This document shows positions 1 through 8,555 of a stretch of 28,569 nucleotides of DNA, one piece after another. The notes beneath the pieces were generated by a model. It was given only the letters and a program-made list of their open reading frames with translations. It was not told where the DNA came from and ran no database searches. Position numbers and translations under genes: made by a program. The stretch lies in NCBI GenBank assembly GCA_028276125.1, contig JAPYWY010000002.1:1-28569 (forward strand). Direction: 5' to 3'. The DNA is from Pseudothermotoga sp. Lineage in GTDB: Bacteria; Thermotogota; Thermotogae; Thermotogales; DSM-5069. Each line of letters begins with the position of its first letter. The stretch's first letter is position 1.

Positions 1-3000
1 CTTTTTGAAGTCGTCTATGTCCGCCATGACCACCGAGAAGTTGCCACCGTACCTCTTGACCCTCTCGAACTCCTCACGAAGCCTTTGAAGAAAGTACCAT
101 CTGGTGTAAAGCCCAGTGAGAGGATCTGTGATACTTCGTCTGTAAGAGAGCACGTTTTTCAAGATGTACGTTGCAACCTCCTGCAAGTTCAAAACGAGCC
201 TCATCAGGTTCTCACCTTGTATTTTGCTGACGTAGAGAGATTTGTTCGCCAAATATATGCTCAGTTTGTAATTGTGGTCGAGCCGTATCGTGTGATAAAC
301 CTCGAACGGTTCATAAGACGCCACCGGATCTTTGGGGACTTCCTTCACGTTGAATCGCGACAGCTCGACAACCCTCCCAGAACCATCGATCAATACCAAA
401 GCTGCCGAGTTTATGGGCAAAACGTTCATCGTTCTCGAGAGCAGAAAGTCCAAGATGGACTTCAAATCGTCCTGGATATTCGTAACCTTCAGTGTGTCGA
501 GTGCGTACTGCGTGACGGCGTAGGCATCGACGAAGCTCTTCACCAAAAACCTCAGATCTTTGAGTACGACTTCTACATCTCTTTCTTTGCCCGAGGTCTT
601 CTCAAACAAGCGGATGAGTCTGCTCATCTCCGACACTACACCGAGCTTGCTCTCCAACCAGTCGGCTGCGGCATCGAAACTGTGAGTCCTGTAAATCGTG
701 ACCGCTCTCTCTGCATAGTTCAGAGCAAGCAAGTCTTGCTCCAAAGCTTTGTAAGCCAAAGCCATACCCTCGAGCACCTGGGCCAACGAAAGAAAAGCAC
801 CAGACTTTATCGCATCCTTCTCGAGCTTTTCTGCAAAAGTGAAGAAAGAATCTCTGTCGAGCAGGCCGATCCTCGCCCCGAACACTTGGCAAGCTTCTTC
901 CAACCAGTAGAGATGATCTTTGCTCAGAAACTTTTTCCACGCTTTCAACAAGTCTTCATCGTTTTCAGCGAGTATCAGATCCCTGAATTCAACGAAATTG
1001 GGATTGTTCAAAGCGGGATTGTCTATGTTCTCCTTCAAAATTTTTCTTGCTTCATCGATGTTTCCACAAATCGCATGGGCGGCAACCATCGCCCTTAGTC
1101 CTCGCTCCTCTATGCCGATGGATTTCTCTATGGACCTTTCTTTTTCGAGATCCTCCAAAGCTTCTTCCAATTGTTTGTTGTACGTGTGGTACTGCGCTTC
1201 CACGAAGTACGTGTAAGCCTCGGTCGCACCGTCAGAGACCATTCTTGCAAATTCCCTGAGTTGGTACATCGCCGTGAACATCTTCTCGATTTCGCCTCTG
1301 TAGAGGTTGGTCCATATGATGTTGCTGAGGGCAGTCATCAAGAGGCTCTGAGAACCTATCTTGTTGGCAATTTCAACAACTTGTGCAAAGAGTCTCTGCG
1401 CCTCAGGCGTGGCCGTCAAACGTGTTCCAAGCAACAGTAGTGTGCCCGCCAAAACGTCGTAGAAGGATCCTTCCTCAGCAAGAGATTTCGCGGTGCTGAG
1501 TAATTCCAAGGACCGCATTGATTCAACACCCTTAGCCTGAGCGAGGACGTTCAGGGCTAAAGCCTTCAACTTCTTGTGGAGTGGTAGATCAAGCAAGTTC
1601 GAAGCGAGCAGTGAGAGTTTCTTCACGAGCTCCTCTTTGACCTTCTCGCCCGATCCGAGAATCCTTCGAGCCTTGTAAATGAGTTTGAACAGTTCAGAAT
1701 AAGGGGTCTTACCACCAAAATCGATCTTCTCTTCGAGTTCGAAAGCTTCCTTTATCTCACCCGCCATGATCAGAGCGGCGTATCTGAAGAAAGCGAATTT
1801 CTCTTTTCTTTCAAGTTCCTCTGCGAAGAGCTTCAGACTGTTCGACTGCCCCTTGATGCTCAACGCTTTGAACTTCAAACTCACCAATGCGTAGCTTTCT
1901 CTGTCTCGCATCAACTGTTGAGCGTGGGCAAGGTAATCGAGCGACGCCGAGATGTCCCCGTACGAAGAGATCTCCTTTCGGGCCGCCAGAAGGTACATGG
2001 CCGCCGCGGACGTGGTCTTACCCAACATCCTGAGGTGCCACGCCCTCTTCTCGCGGCCAGCGGTTTTCAGTGCTAAGACGGTGTGTGCTTCGTTTCGAAT
2101 TGATGGTGAGACACTGTCGTAGAACGAACGCCAGACTTCTGGCAAAGTGAACCTGAAACGCTCGTTCTCGTAGTAGATCAAACCATCTTTCATCAAAGTT
2201 TTTAGCGAGTCGTTCAACTCTTCGTCGCTCAAATCAAGTGCATCACAGAGTATCTCCACTTCCTCGAAAGAAAACTTCTCTCCACAGAGGCTCAGCAGAG
2301 GCTCCTTCGAGGACGTGTACTTCTCCAGGGACAAACTGAGTACTTCTCTCATGTCACTCGCGAGGAAATCTTCTTCAAGTTGAAGACGCCCTTCAGAAAC
2401 GCCCAACTTGTTCTCTTTGGCCAAGATCTTGAGCACCTCTATGATCTTTCCAGCCAGGCCATGGGTGACAGCGTGCAACCAGCGGAGGAATTCTTGAGGT
2501 ATCTTGTCTTCGTCAATCCCAAGTGATTGGCTGACCAACTTTTCCGTCTCTTCGAAACTCAGAGGACCAACTTCTATCTTCAAGTCAAGGCTGAAGTCGA
2601 TGCCCTCGTCCACTGAAGCCAAAAGCAACACGTGTCCATGAGGATAAACGTACTCGTTCAGTTGCCTCAAGAGAGTTTTCATGCTCGCCGTCAGTTCGTG
2701 CGCGTCGTCTGCCACGAGGGCTACCGTTCGCATTCTGTTCAGAATTTTGGCGACGGTGAACATCACTTCGTCCGATGACAATCCCTGCGACGAAAGAAAT
2801 TTGGAAACTCTGTCCTTCGTCACATCATCCAAACTTCGATAAGTCTCTTCATCCAGTAGCTGAATCAGGTCCGTGACGAGTGCATCCACATCAATCAACC
2901 AAACGGTTGGCACACCCAAATGTCTGAACTGATCGACGAGCGAACTTAAGAGCGTGGTTTTTCCAGTCCTCTGTGGTCCGTGGATCAAGACTGTGTTGAG

Positions 3001-3708
3001 TTTCGGCTTGAGGTTCGCTACAAAACTCAGGACTTCTTCCTCCTCACGACGGGCAAGGATGACTGGCCTGATCCTGACACGACCAAAGGTACCCACCAAG
3101 GAACTCGAAATGACGAAGTGCAACCTTCTCTTGGTGGGATCTTCGTGCACGAACTGTCCAACGAGTTCTCTGACCGTTTCATCCTGTGTTAAAGAAAGGA
3201 TCATCTTGCCGAACACGTAGGCCGTTGAAGCAACGGAAGCGACTCCACGATTCGCAAATTCAGGTGCGATGAAGATGCCTTCTTCCTGGGGAATTTGCTT
3301 GTAGTTGCGCCAGCACGGGGCGAGCATGAAATAATCGTTGTCTCGTCTCAAGAAATCTTGAAAGCTAACCACAGGAATGACGATTCCATGATGAACGAGC
3401 TCTCTGAGTAAAGCGAGCAAGAAAGCGGCAAATTCTTGCTCATCTTTCGCTTTTTTCATCTCGACAGGTTCTCCACCGTAGTAAGCGAACTGCACTTGAG
3501 GTAACTCCGAACGAAAGTCGGATCCTTCGATCGGTGCGATCGCGGGATGTTTCAGTCTGGAAAGCTTCGTGAGAAAATCCATGAGATCTTCTCGCGCTTC
3601 CCCCACAGCCTCTTTCTTCACAACTTTGAGCCTCTTGTACACGTTGTTCTCGACGATCAAAAACTCATCGCCACTGTAAGTCTGTCTCAGAAACCTAACC
3701 AACCTCAT
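1..3708 (-). CDS. Large multidomain signalling protein: pseudokinase / AAA ATPase / helical repeats / GAF-like / GGDEF (C-terminus cut by window edge)
   Basis: The frame stays open for 1236 codons from ATG 3708 to the left edge, so the C-terminus is missing. The start follows GGGAGG by about 6 nt and overlaps the end of the NrnA-like gene by 14 bp. Residues 1-200 resemble a protein kinase in outline (a HGIVIP segment where HRDLKP is expected, an APEF segment like APE, a final DPTKR), but the catalytic Lys, HRD and DFG motifs are not recognisable. Residues 244-252 are a Walker A (GPQRTGKTT) and about 326-336 a Walker B-like VALVADDAHE, as in MalT-type AAA ATPases. Roughly 500-1050 is helical, TPR-like sequence. 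About 1072-1185 looks like a GAF domain. From about 1195, DPLTGLYTRWYF and MADIDDFKK mark a GGDEF (diguanylate cyclase) domain whose catalytic loop lies outside the window. No membrane segment is apparent. Predicted role: a cytosolic sensor linking nucleotide-dependent assembly to c-di-GMP. The signal is unknown. Confidence 0.85.
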   Translation of the reverse strand, partial: MRLVRFLRQTYSGDEFLIVENNVYKRLKVVKKEAVGEAREDLMDFLTKLSRLKHPAIAPIEGSDFRSELPQVQFAYYGGEPVEMKKAKDEQEFAAFLLALLRELVHHGIVIPVVSFQDFLRRDNDYFMLAPCWRNYKQIPQEEGIFIAPEFANRGVASVASTAYVFGKMILSLTQDETVRELVGQFVHEDPTKRRLHFVISSSLVGTFGRVRIRPVILARREEEEVLSFVANLKPKLNTVLIHGPQRTGKTTLLSSLVDQFRHLGVPTVWLIDVDALVTDLIQLLDEETYRSLDDVTKDRVSKFLSSQGLSSDEVMFTVAKILNRMRTVALVADDAHELTASMKTLLRQLNEYVYPHGHVLLLASVDEGIDFSLDLKIEVGPLSFEETEKLVSQSLGIDEDKIPQEFLRWLHAVTHGLAGKIIEVLKILAKENKLGVSEGRLQLEEDFLASDMREVLSLSLEKYTSSKEPLLSLCGEKFSFEEVEILCDALDLSDEELNDSLKTLMKDGLIYYENERFRFTLPEVWRSFYDSVSPSIRNEAHTVLALKTAGREKRAWHLRMLGKTTSAAAMYLLAARKEISSYGDISASLDYLAHAQQLMRDRESYALVSLKFKALSIKGQSNSLKLFAEELERKEKFAFFRYAALIMAGEIKEAFELEEKIDFGGKTPYSELFKLIYKARRILGSGEKVKEELVKKLSLLASNLLDLPLHKKLKALALNVLAQAKGVESMRSLELLSTAKSLAEEGSFYDVLAGTLLLLGTRLTATPEAQRLFAQVVEIANKIGSQSLLMTALSNIIWTNLYRGEIEKMFTAMYQLREFARMVSDGATEAYTYFVEAQYHTYNKQLEEALEDLEKERSIEKSIGIEERGLRAMVAAHAICGNIDEARKILKENIDNPALNNPNFVEFRDLILAENDEDLLKAWKKFLSKDHLYWLEEACQVFGARIGLLDRDSFFTFAEKLEKDAIKSGAFLSLAQVLEGMALAYKALEQDLLALNYAERAVTIYRTHSFDAAADWLESKLGVVSEMSRLIRLFEKTSGKERDVEVVLKDLRFLVKSFVDAYAVTQYALDTLKVTNIQDDLKSILDFLLSRTMNVLPINSAALVLIDGSGRVVELSRFNVKEVPKDPVASYEPFEVYHTIRLDHNYKLSIYLANKSLYVSKIQGENLMRLVLNLQEVATYILKNVLSYRRSITDPLTGLYTRWYFLQRLREEFERVKRYGGNFSVVMADIDDFKK

Positions 3709-4675
3709 GCCTTCCTCCCACCAAAGCTTCGCGAGTCAACCTCAAGACCTCGTCCATGACATTCACAAGTTCAACGTTCTTGTAAGAACAACCTGCCGCA
3801 CGCGCATGCCCCCCGCCACCCAGGGCAGAAGCGATTTTGCTCACGTTCAACCATTGTTTCGATCTGAAACTCACGTGCACCTCACCTTTTGGAAACTCCG
3901 TGAACAATATCGCGACCTCTATATCTTTCATCGATCTCAGCTCAGAGACGAACCCACTGCTGTCGTCCTCGGTGCAACCCAGAGAGAGATAGTCTTCATA
4001 ACTCAACCAAGAATACACGAGTTCACCCTCGATCTTCATGTGTTCGATCATCTTCGCGAGAAGTTTGAACTGCTGAAATGTTTTGTTCTCCAGGATCACC
4101 GATGCAACGAAGTAGGGTTTTGCACCCAATTCTACGAGTTCTGCGGCAATTTTGAGTACGTTCGCATCCGTGTTGGAGTATTTGAAAAAGCCTGTGTCCG
4201 TTGCAAGGCCGAGATAGTTCGTCGTTGCGAGTTCTGCGTCGTACGTTACCCCCATGGCTTTGTTCATATTATAAACTATCTGTGCCGTAGAAGCACTCGT
4301 GACGTCGACCAAGTTCAAGTCTCCAAACATCAAATTCGTTTCGTGATGGTCCACGACGATCAATTCGGAACTCTTCAGCAACTTTTGAAACCTTCCCACC
4401 CTGTCGGGCGAAGAACAATCAACAACCACTATCAAATCTGGATGGAAGTCCTGCAACTGGTCGAAAGACTCTATAGAATCGACGGCGAAAAAGAGTTTGT
4501 AATACCACGCGATCTGATCGTCTATAGCCGCTCTGACTCTCTTGCCGAGCCTTCGCAATCCTTCGGCGAGAGAAGCGACACTGCTGATATCGTCGCCGTC
4601 TGGCATCACATGTCCAAGAACTAGAATGTTATCTTTCGACATGAGCTCTGAGATCACAGACAGAAACTTCGTCAT
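3695..4675 (-). CDS. nrnA: DHH/DHHA1 phosphoesterase, NrnA-like (oligoribonuclease / pAp phosphatase)
   Basis: This 326-residue protein has the motif order of the NrnA branch of DHH phosphoesterases: GHVMPDGDD (residues 21-29), VVDCSSPDR, the signature VDHHETN and a C-terminal GGGGHARAAG DHHA1 motif that binds the phosphate end of the substrate. NrnA enzymes remove nucleotides from very short RNAs and dephosphorylate 3'-phosphoadenosine 5'-phosphate using Mn2+ in the cytoplasm. Length fits the family. The ATG at 4675 overlaps the upstream stop as ATGA, and homologues begin at about this point. A GTG at 4690 is a possible alternative because the GGAGG abuts the ATG directly. The gene lies in the long minus-strand run and its end overlaps the GGDEF-protein gene by 14 bp. 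Short RNAs include pGpG, the linear product of c-di-GMP, so adjacency to a GGDEF protein may be meaningful (inference). Confidence 0.9.
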   Translation of the reverse strand: MTKFLSVISELMSKDNILVLGHVMPDGDDISSVASLAEGLRRLGKRVRAAIDDQIAWYYKLFFAVDSIESFDQLQDFHPDLIVVVDCSSPDRVGRFQKLLKSSELIVVDHHETNLMFGDLNLVDVTSASTAQIVYNMNKAMGVTYDAELATTNYLGLATDTGFFKYSNTDANVLKIAAELVELGAKPYFVASVILENKTFQQFKLLAKMIEHMKIEGELVYSWLSYEDYLSLGCTEDDSSGFVSELRSMKDIEVAILFTEFPKGEVHVSFRSKQWLNVSKIASALGGGGHARAAGCSYKNVELVNVMDEVLRLTREALVGGRHEVG

Positions 4676-5253
4676 CCTCCTTGCACCCACTTCGACAGAT
4701 AATCCTTCACCTGTTTTTCATCGTGCACCCTCTTGGTGGAAAAGTCCACTGTGACGTAGTTGTCAGAGCCAAGGTACAGCGTTGGTTGAACGTTGATGAT
4801 CTGTGTGAAAGCGTTTGGATCGTAGTGAGCACCCACGATGAGACCTATGAAGAAGGTGTGATCTCCCGTACGCCTGAAATCTACCAGCTTGCACTCGTAC
4901 GCTGCGTAGCAATCGCTCAATATCGGCACCTTGACCTTCTTGCCATTGGTGAGGTTTATTTCGAAAACGTTGAGCTTATCGATGTCCCTGCCGGAGGTCT
5001 TTCCAACGAAGGATGCGAGCCTGCTCTGATCGTACCTTATGAAGTTCACCGTGAACTCCTTCGAGGACAGAATCAGATCGTGCGTCAATCTTTTGGGTGA
5101 AATCGAGACACCGTACAACGGTGGGTCATGTGACAATTGCGTGTGCCAAGCTGCAGCCATCACGTTGATCCGTTCTTCGTACATGCTGCATACCAGTGCA
5201 ACGTTGGCAGGATAGTGTAAGTTGTACTTCTGCAATGTTTCCACAAAGACCAT
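4672..5253 (-). CDS. Flavin reductase-like FMN-binding split-barrel protein
   Basis: The product is a 193-residue cytosolic protein of the flavin reductase / FMN-binding split-barrel type. Supporting features are the N-terminal NVALVCSMYEERINVMAAAW strand pair, the YGVSISPKRLTHDLI segment and the FTVNF strand, which form the FMN pocket in relatives. Family members bind FMN and reduce flavins or other small acceptors with NAD(P)H or reduced ferredoxin; the substrate cannot be read from sequence. The ATG at 5253 is preferred because it follows GGAGG by 8 nt. A GTG at 5262 overlapping the upstream stop is less likely. The gene begins 5 bp after the HemW-like gene and its stop overlaps the NrnA-like start, so all three are probably translated from one message. 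Confidence 0.85.
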   Translation of the reverse strand: MVFVETLQKYNLHYPANVALVCSMYEERINVMAAAWHTQLSHDPPLYGVSISPKRLTHDLILSSKEFTVNFIRYDQSRLASFVGKTSGRDIDKLNVFEINLTNGKKVKVPILSDCYAAYECKLVDFRRTGDHTFFIGLIVGAHYDPNAFTQIINVQPTLYLGSDNYVTVDFSTKRVHDEKQVKDYLSKWVQGG

Positions 5254-5258
5254 TTTGA

Positions 5259-6389
5259 TCACCTCCCAACGGCCATCAGAGAAATGCGATCTATGACATC
5301 GGCGAGCACCCGAGCCGACAGATCGAAACCTCGCTCGGTCATCCTGAGACTTTCACCCTTGATTTCCAAGAACTCACCCAAAAGATCTGAAAAGAGTTCT
5401 TCAGGGTCGAACGTCCGCCAAAGCCTTCTCAATCTTTCGACGCTCACGCCCTCACTCAGCCTCAATCCCATGAATATGGTTTCCTTCAGCTCCTGAAGGT
5501 CGTCGTTCTTCGAAAAATGATCGAACGCGAAATCTTCATTCTTCAACTTCGTGATGTACTCGTCGAGCCGTGAACTGTTCACGTACCTGATTCTTCCCAG
5601 ATGCCCTCCTGCAGCCACACCGAGACCAACGTAATCTTGGTTTCTCCAGTACTTCAAGTTATGCCTGCAGAAACTGCCATTGAGTGCGAAGTTTGAAATT
5701 TCGTAGCGATGATAACCCATCGCCTTCACCGCTTCGACGAAACGCCCATAGTGATCTTCAACCACCTGGTCCACTGAAGTTTTGAGTTCGATTTCGTGCG
5801 TTTCCAAAAGATAGATCGACACATGATCGGGTTTCAACATCTCCACGATACGCACGTCGTTCTCTATCGTGCGATCGCTCTCGGTTGGAAGGCCCACGAT
5901 GAAGTCGACGTTGACTTTGGCAAAGCTCTTCGCTATCTCATAGGTTCTGAAAAAATCATCCACGGAGTGTCTCCTCTTGACGCGTTTCAGCACCTCATCG
6001 TCCGCCGCTTGAAGACCTATGCTCACCCTGTTCACGCTCAACGATTCGAGCCTTTCGACGAACTCACAATTCGGATTCACTTCGATCGTGAACTCGAAAT
6101 CATCAGCGATCAGGAACATACGTCGAATGCGCTCGAGAGTCTTCTCGAGCAACTCGAACGGAACGTCGCTCGGACTTCCCCCACCGATGTAGATCGTCCC
6201 CACGCGGACCTTGGGCAGAAACCTCGACCAAAGTTCGATCTCCTTCCACAACGCTCGGAAGTACTCTTCGACCCAAGAAAAATCCGTGAAAGAAACAAAG
6301 TCGCAGTATGTACATCTGCTCCTGCAGAAGGGAACATGGAGGTACAGACCTACCTCGTCAGAAACTGATCCTGAAGACGAACTTTCCAT
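5259..6389 (-). CDS. hemW: HemW-like radical SAM protein (coproporphyrinogen III oxidase-like family)
   Basis: From the chosen ATG the protein has 376 residues, the usual HemW size. The N-terminus reads LYLHVPFCRSRCTYCDF, a CxxxCxxC cluster with Cys 22, 26 and 29 that would hold the radical SAM 4Fe-4S centre. It is followed by GGGSPS (S-adenosylmethionine pocket), the EVNP strand and NRVSIGLQAADDEVLK, which are typical of HemN/HemW. HemW proteins are usually heme-binding chaperones and not coproporphyrinogen oxidases. No heme-biosynthesis gene is seen here, so the true role is open. The start is uncertain: ATG 6389 lacks a good ribosome-binding site and overlaps the upstream gene by 32 bp, but no start codon occurs between it and the Cys motif. 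The gene is coupled to the flavin-reductase-like gene downstream. Confidence 0.88.
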   Translation of the reverse strand: MESSSSGSVSDEVGLYLHVPFCRSRCTYCDFVSFTDFSWVEEYFRALWKEIELWSRFLPKVRVGTIYIGGGSPSDVPFELLEKTLERIRRMFLIADDFEFTIEVNPNCEFVERLESLSVNRVSIGLQAADDEVLKRVKRRHSVDDFFRTYEIAKSFAKVNVDFIVGLPTESDRTIENDVRIVEMLKPDHVSIYLLETHEIELKTSVDQVVEDHYGRFVEAVKAMGYHRYEISNFALNGSFCRHNLKYWRNQDYVGLGVAAGGHLGRIRYVNSSRLDEYITKLKNEDFAFDHFSKNDDLQELKETIFMGLRLSEGVSVERLRRLWRTFDPEELFSDLLGEFLEIKGESLRMTERGFDLSARVLADVIDRISLMAVGR

Positions 6390-7119
6390 CAATGAAACAG
6401 GTGTCGAGTTTGAACTTCTCCCCAATCCATTCACCTCTGATCCCAACCGATGCGCTATCTTGGTTCAACGCAAGAATGAAGTCCAACACTGTAGATGCCC
6501 TGTCAAGTGGAACTCTGAACTTCACAGCGAGTGCACCCGAAACTCCATCCTTCCACCCCACGCCCATGAAGAAACCTTCGTCCCCAGTTTGTCCCCTCGA
6601 GAAAGGATAGAAGCCTGCGAACAGTGCGTTGTCGAGCGAGTAAAAACCGATCTCTCGGTTCTGCATTCTCAGATATACCCTGCTCATACCCATAGTCACA
6701 GGACCGACAACATCAAAGGAGGAGAAGTTGATAGTGTAGTTTCCAAGAAAGACCTTTTGCTTGGCATCAATGATGGCGTAAGAGTTCTCTGGTGCGATCG
6801 AAAAAAGCATCCTGTAACTTCCAGGCATCAAACCGAAGCTCTCGACGTCGAAGGTCGCAAGAACCGACCAACTCTTTCCCACGGTGAACCCAATGTTCAT
6901 CTTTGCGTCCGCCTCTTTGATCCTCAAAAAACCCATCTTACGCACGATCGTTTTCTCATTCCGATAGATCGCCCCGAACTGAAGGTCGTTTTCTGAGGTC
7001 CTGATCAGAAAATTTCCGACATCGATGAAGTGTGTCAAACCATCGACGTGGAGCATCTCCACACCGAACATGGTGATTGAAGTCAGAACGATCGACAGCA
7101 CTAAACGATTCAACTTCAC
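6358..7119 (-). CDS. Exported beta-rich protein of unknown function, possible outer-envelope barrel
   Basis: I do not recognise a family. The 253-residue product starts with a probable signal peptide: Lys and Arg at residues 2 and 5, then a hydrophobic stretch to about residue 22. The rest alternates polar and hydrophobic residues as in beta-strands and has only one Cys. The last eight residues, KFVFRISF, have aromatic or aliphatic side chains at every second position and end in Phe, like the C-terminal recognition strand of outer-membrane beta-barrels. Thermotogae have an outer toga with such proteins, so a small barrel or a periplasmic beta protein is plausible (inference). The GTG start overlaps the gatB stop (GTGA), placing it in the gat message although it seems unrelated to tRNA amidation. 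Confidence 0.75.
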   Translation of the reverse strand: MKLNRLVLSIVLTSITMFGVEMLHVDGLTHFIDVGNFLIRTSENDLQFGAIYRNEKTIVRKMGFLRIKEADAKMNIGFTVGKSWSVLATFDVESFGLMPGSYRMLFSIAPENSYAIIDAKQKVFLGNYTINFSSFDVVGPVTMGMSRVYLRMQNREIGFYSLDNALFAGFYPFSRGQTGDEGFFMGVGWKDGVSGALAVKFRVPLDRASTVLDFILALNQDSASVGIRGEWIGEKFKLDTCFIDGKFVFRISF

Positions 7120-8555
7120 CCCTCGAGTAACCTCCTCAGTACGTCGTTCACAAGTTTTGGATTCGCGGTCCCTTTGGTCTGTTTCATCACTTGGCCAACG
7201 AAGAAGGAAATCACGTTCGTCTTTCCAGATTTGTACTGGCTCACGACGTGCGGGTTTTCTTCGAGAACCTTTCTTGCGATCTCAACTATGGCGTGTTCGT
7301 CGCTCAGTTGTTTCAGTCCTCTCTCTTCAACGATCTGAATAGGCATTTTCCCCGTTCTGAACATTTCGGGAAAGATCTCCTTGGCCGTTTTTATGGAAAT
7401 CTCGCCACGATCGACCAACCTTATGAGTTCTGCGATGTGTTCGGGCTTGATCTTCAGTTCCCCGCTCTCGAACTCTTTCATTTCTCTCAGCATCTCCGTC
7501 ATGATCCAATTACTCGTTTCTTTGGGTTTGCCACTCAACCTGACGCACGCTTCAAAGAAGTTCGCAATCGATTCGTCCGCCGTGAGTACAGATGCATCGT
7601 ACTCTGGAAGTCCATACTCTCGAGCGAACCTCTGCTTTTTCTGATCCGGCAGCTCCGGCAAGCTGAGCTTCAACTTCTCGATCCTCTCTTTACTGACGAC
7701 GATTGGTGGTATGTCTGGTTCTGGAAAGTAGCGATAGTCACTCTCTTCTTCTTTTCCTCTCATCGAAACGGTCGTCTTCGTCGAAAGATCCCAGCCACGC
7801 GTTTCTTTTTCAACGTTTTCTCCCCTCACGAGCGCTTCTTTGATCCTCTGCTCCTCGTATTCCAACGCCTTCTCGATGAACTTGAAGGAGTTCATGTTCT
7901 TGACCTCTACCCTGTTACTCGAAACGTTCCTGTCGAGATCGACTATCGAAATGTTCGCATCGCACCTCAACGCACCCTTTTCCATGTCACCGCTGCTGAT
8001 CTTCAGATATCTCAGTATGGAACGCAACTTTTCGGTGAAGATGCGTGCTTCCCTCGGTGAAGAAAGGTCCGGTTCTGTTACTATCTCGACCAGAGGCACT
8101 CCACACCTGTTCATGTCCACCAAGGAATACCTCGCTTGCGTTATCGAGTCGCCTTCGTGCATGAGCTTACCCGCATCTTCCTCCAGATGCAGTCTCCTTA
8201 TCCTCACTCGCTTCGTTGTTCCGTCGACGTCTATGTCAAGATGACCACCGACCGCGAGTGGATAAAAGTACTGACTTATTTGATAACCCTTCGGCAGATC
8301 CGGATAGAAATAGTTCTTCCTGTCGAACCTCGAATACTCGTTCACCTTGCAGTTCAGTGCCAGTGCGAGTTTTATGGCGTAGTCAACCATCTCTGCATTC
8401 ACCACGGGCAGGGCTCCAGGCTGACCCGTACACACCGGACAAACCGCCGTGTTCGCTGGGATTTCAAAGACGTTCGCAGTACAACTACAGAAAGCCTTCG
8501 TCTCGGTCGAAAGCTGCACGTGTATCTCCAAACCTATCACGGTCTTGAACCTCAT
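7116..8555 (-). CDS. gatB: Aspartyl/glutamyl-tRNA amidotransferase subunit B
   Basis: GatB is the tRNA-binding and kinase subunit of the GatCAB complex, which converts Glu-tRNA(Gln) and/or Asp-tRNA(Asn) into the correct amide form in the cytoplasm. The 479-residue product matches the family from end to end: VIGLEIHVQLST at the N-terminus, a CSC...CPVC zinc-type Cys set, RKNYFYPDLPKGYQISQ, the EDAGK kinase-pocket motif, and the C-terminal YqeY-like tail with GQVMKQTKG. The start overlaps the gatA stop as ATGA, the usual translationally coupled order. No gatC is visible in this window, so the small third subunit must be encoded elsewhere. Confidence 0.97.
   Translation of the reverse strand: MRFKTVIGLEIHVQLSTETKAFCSCTANVFEIPANTAVCPVCTGQPGALPVVNAEMVDYAIKLALALNCKVNEYSRFDRKNYFYPDLPKGYQISQYFYPLAVGGHLDIDVDGTTKRVRIRRLHLEEDAGKLMHEGDSITQARYSLVDMNRCGVPLVEIVTEPDLSSPREARIFTEKLRSILRYLKISSGDMEKGALRCDANISIVDLDRNVSSNRVEVKNMNSFKFIEKALEYEEQRIKEALVRGENVEKETRGWDLSTKTTVSMRGKEEESDYRYFPEPDIPPIVVSKERIEKLKLSLPELPDQKKQRFAREYGLPEYDASVLTADESIANFFEACVRLSGKPKETSNWIMTEMLREMKEFESGELKIKPEHIAELIRLVDRGEISIKTAKEIFPEMFRTGKMPIQIVEERGLKQLSDEHAIVEIARKVLEENPHVVSQYKSGKTNVISFFVGQVMKQTKGTANPKLVNDVLRRLLEG

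Noticed and set aside
85..1098. Long plus-strand frame of 337 codons opposite the GGDEF-protein gene
   Set aside because: It has no ribosome-binding site and no recognisable domain, and it is fully antisense to a frame with clear Walker and GGDEF motifs. Long antisense frames of this kind occur opposite most genes here because of codon bias.
3707..4624. Plus-strand frame of 305 codons opposite the NrnA-like gene
   Set aside because: It is a mirror of the DHH gene with no homology or start signal. Similar mirrors at 7191-8060, 8840-9691, 15585-16334 and 25754-26689 were dropped for the same reason.
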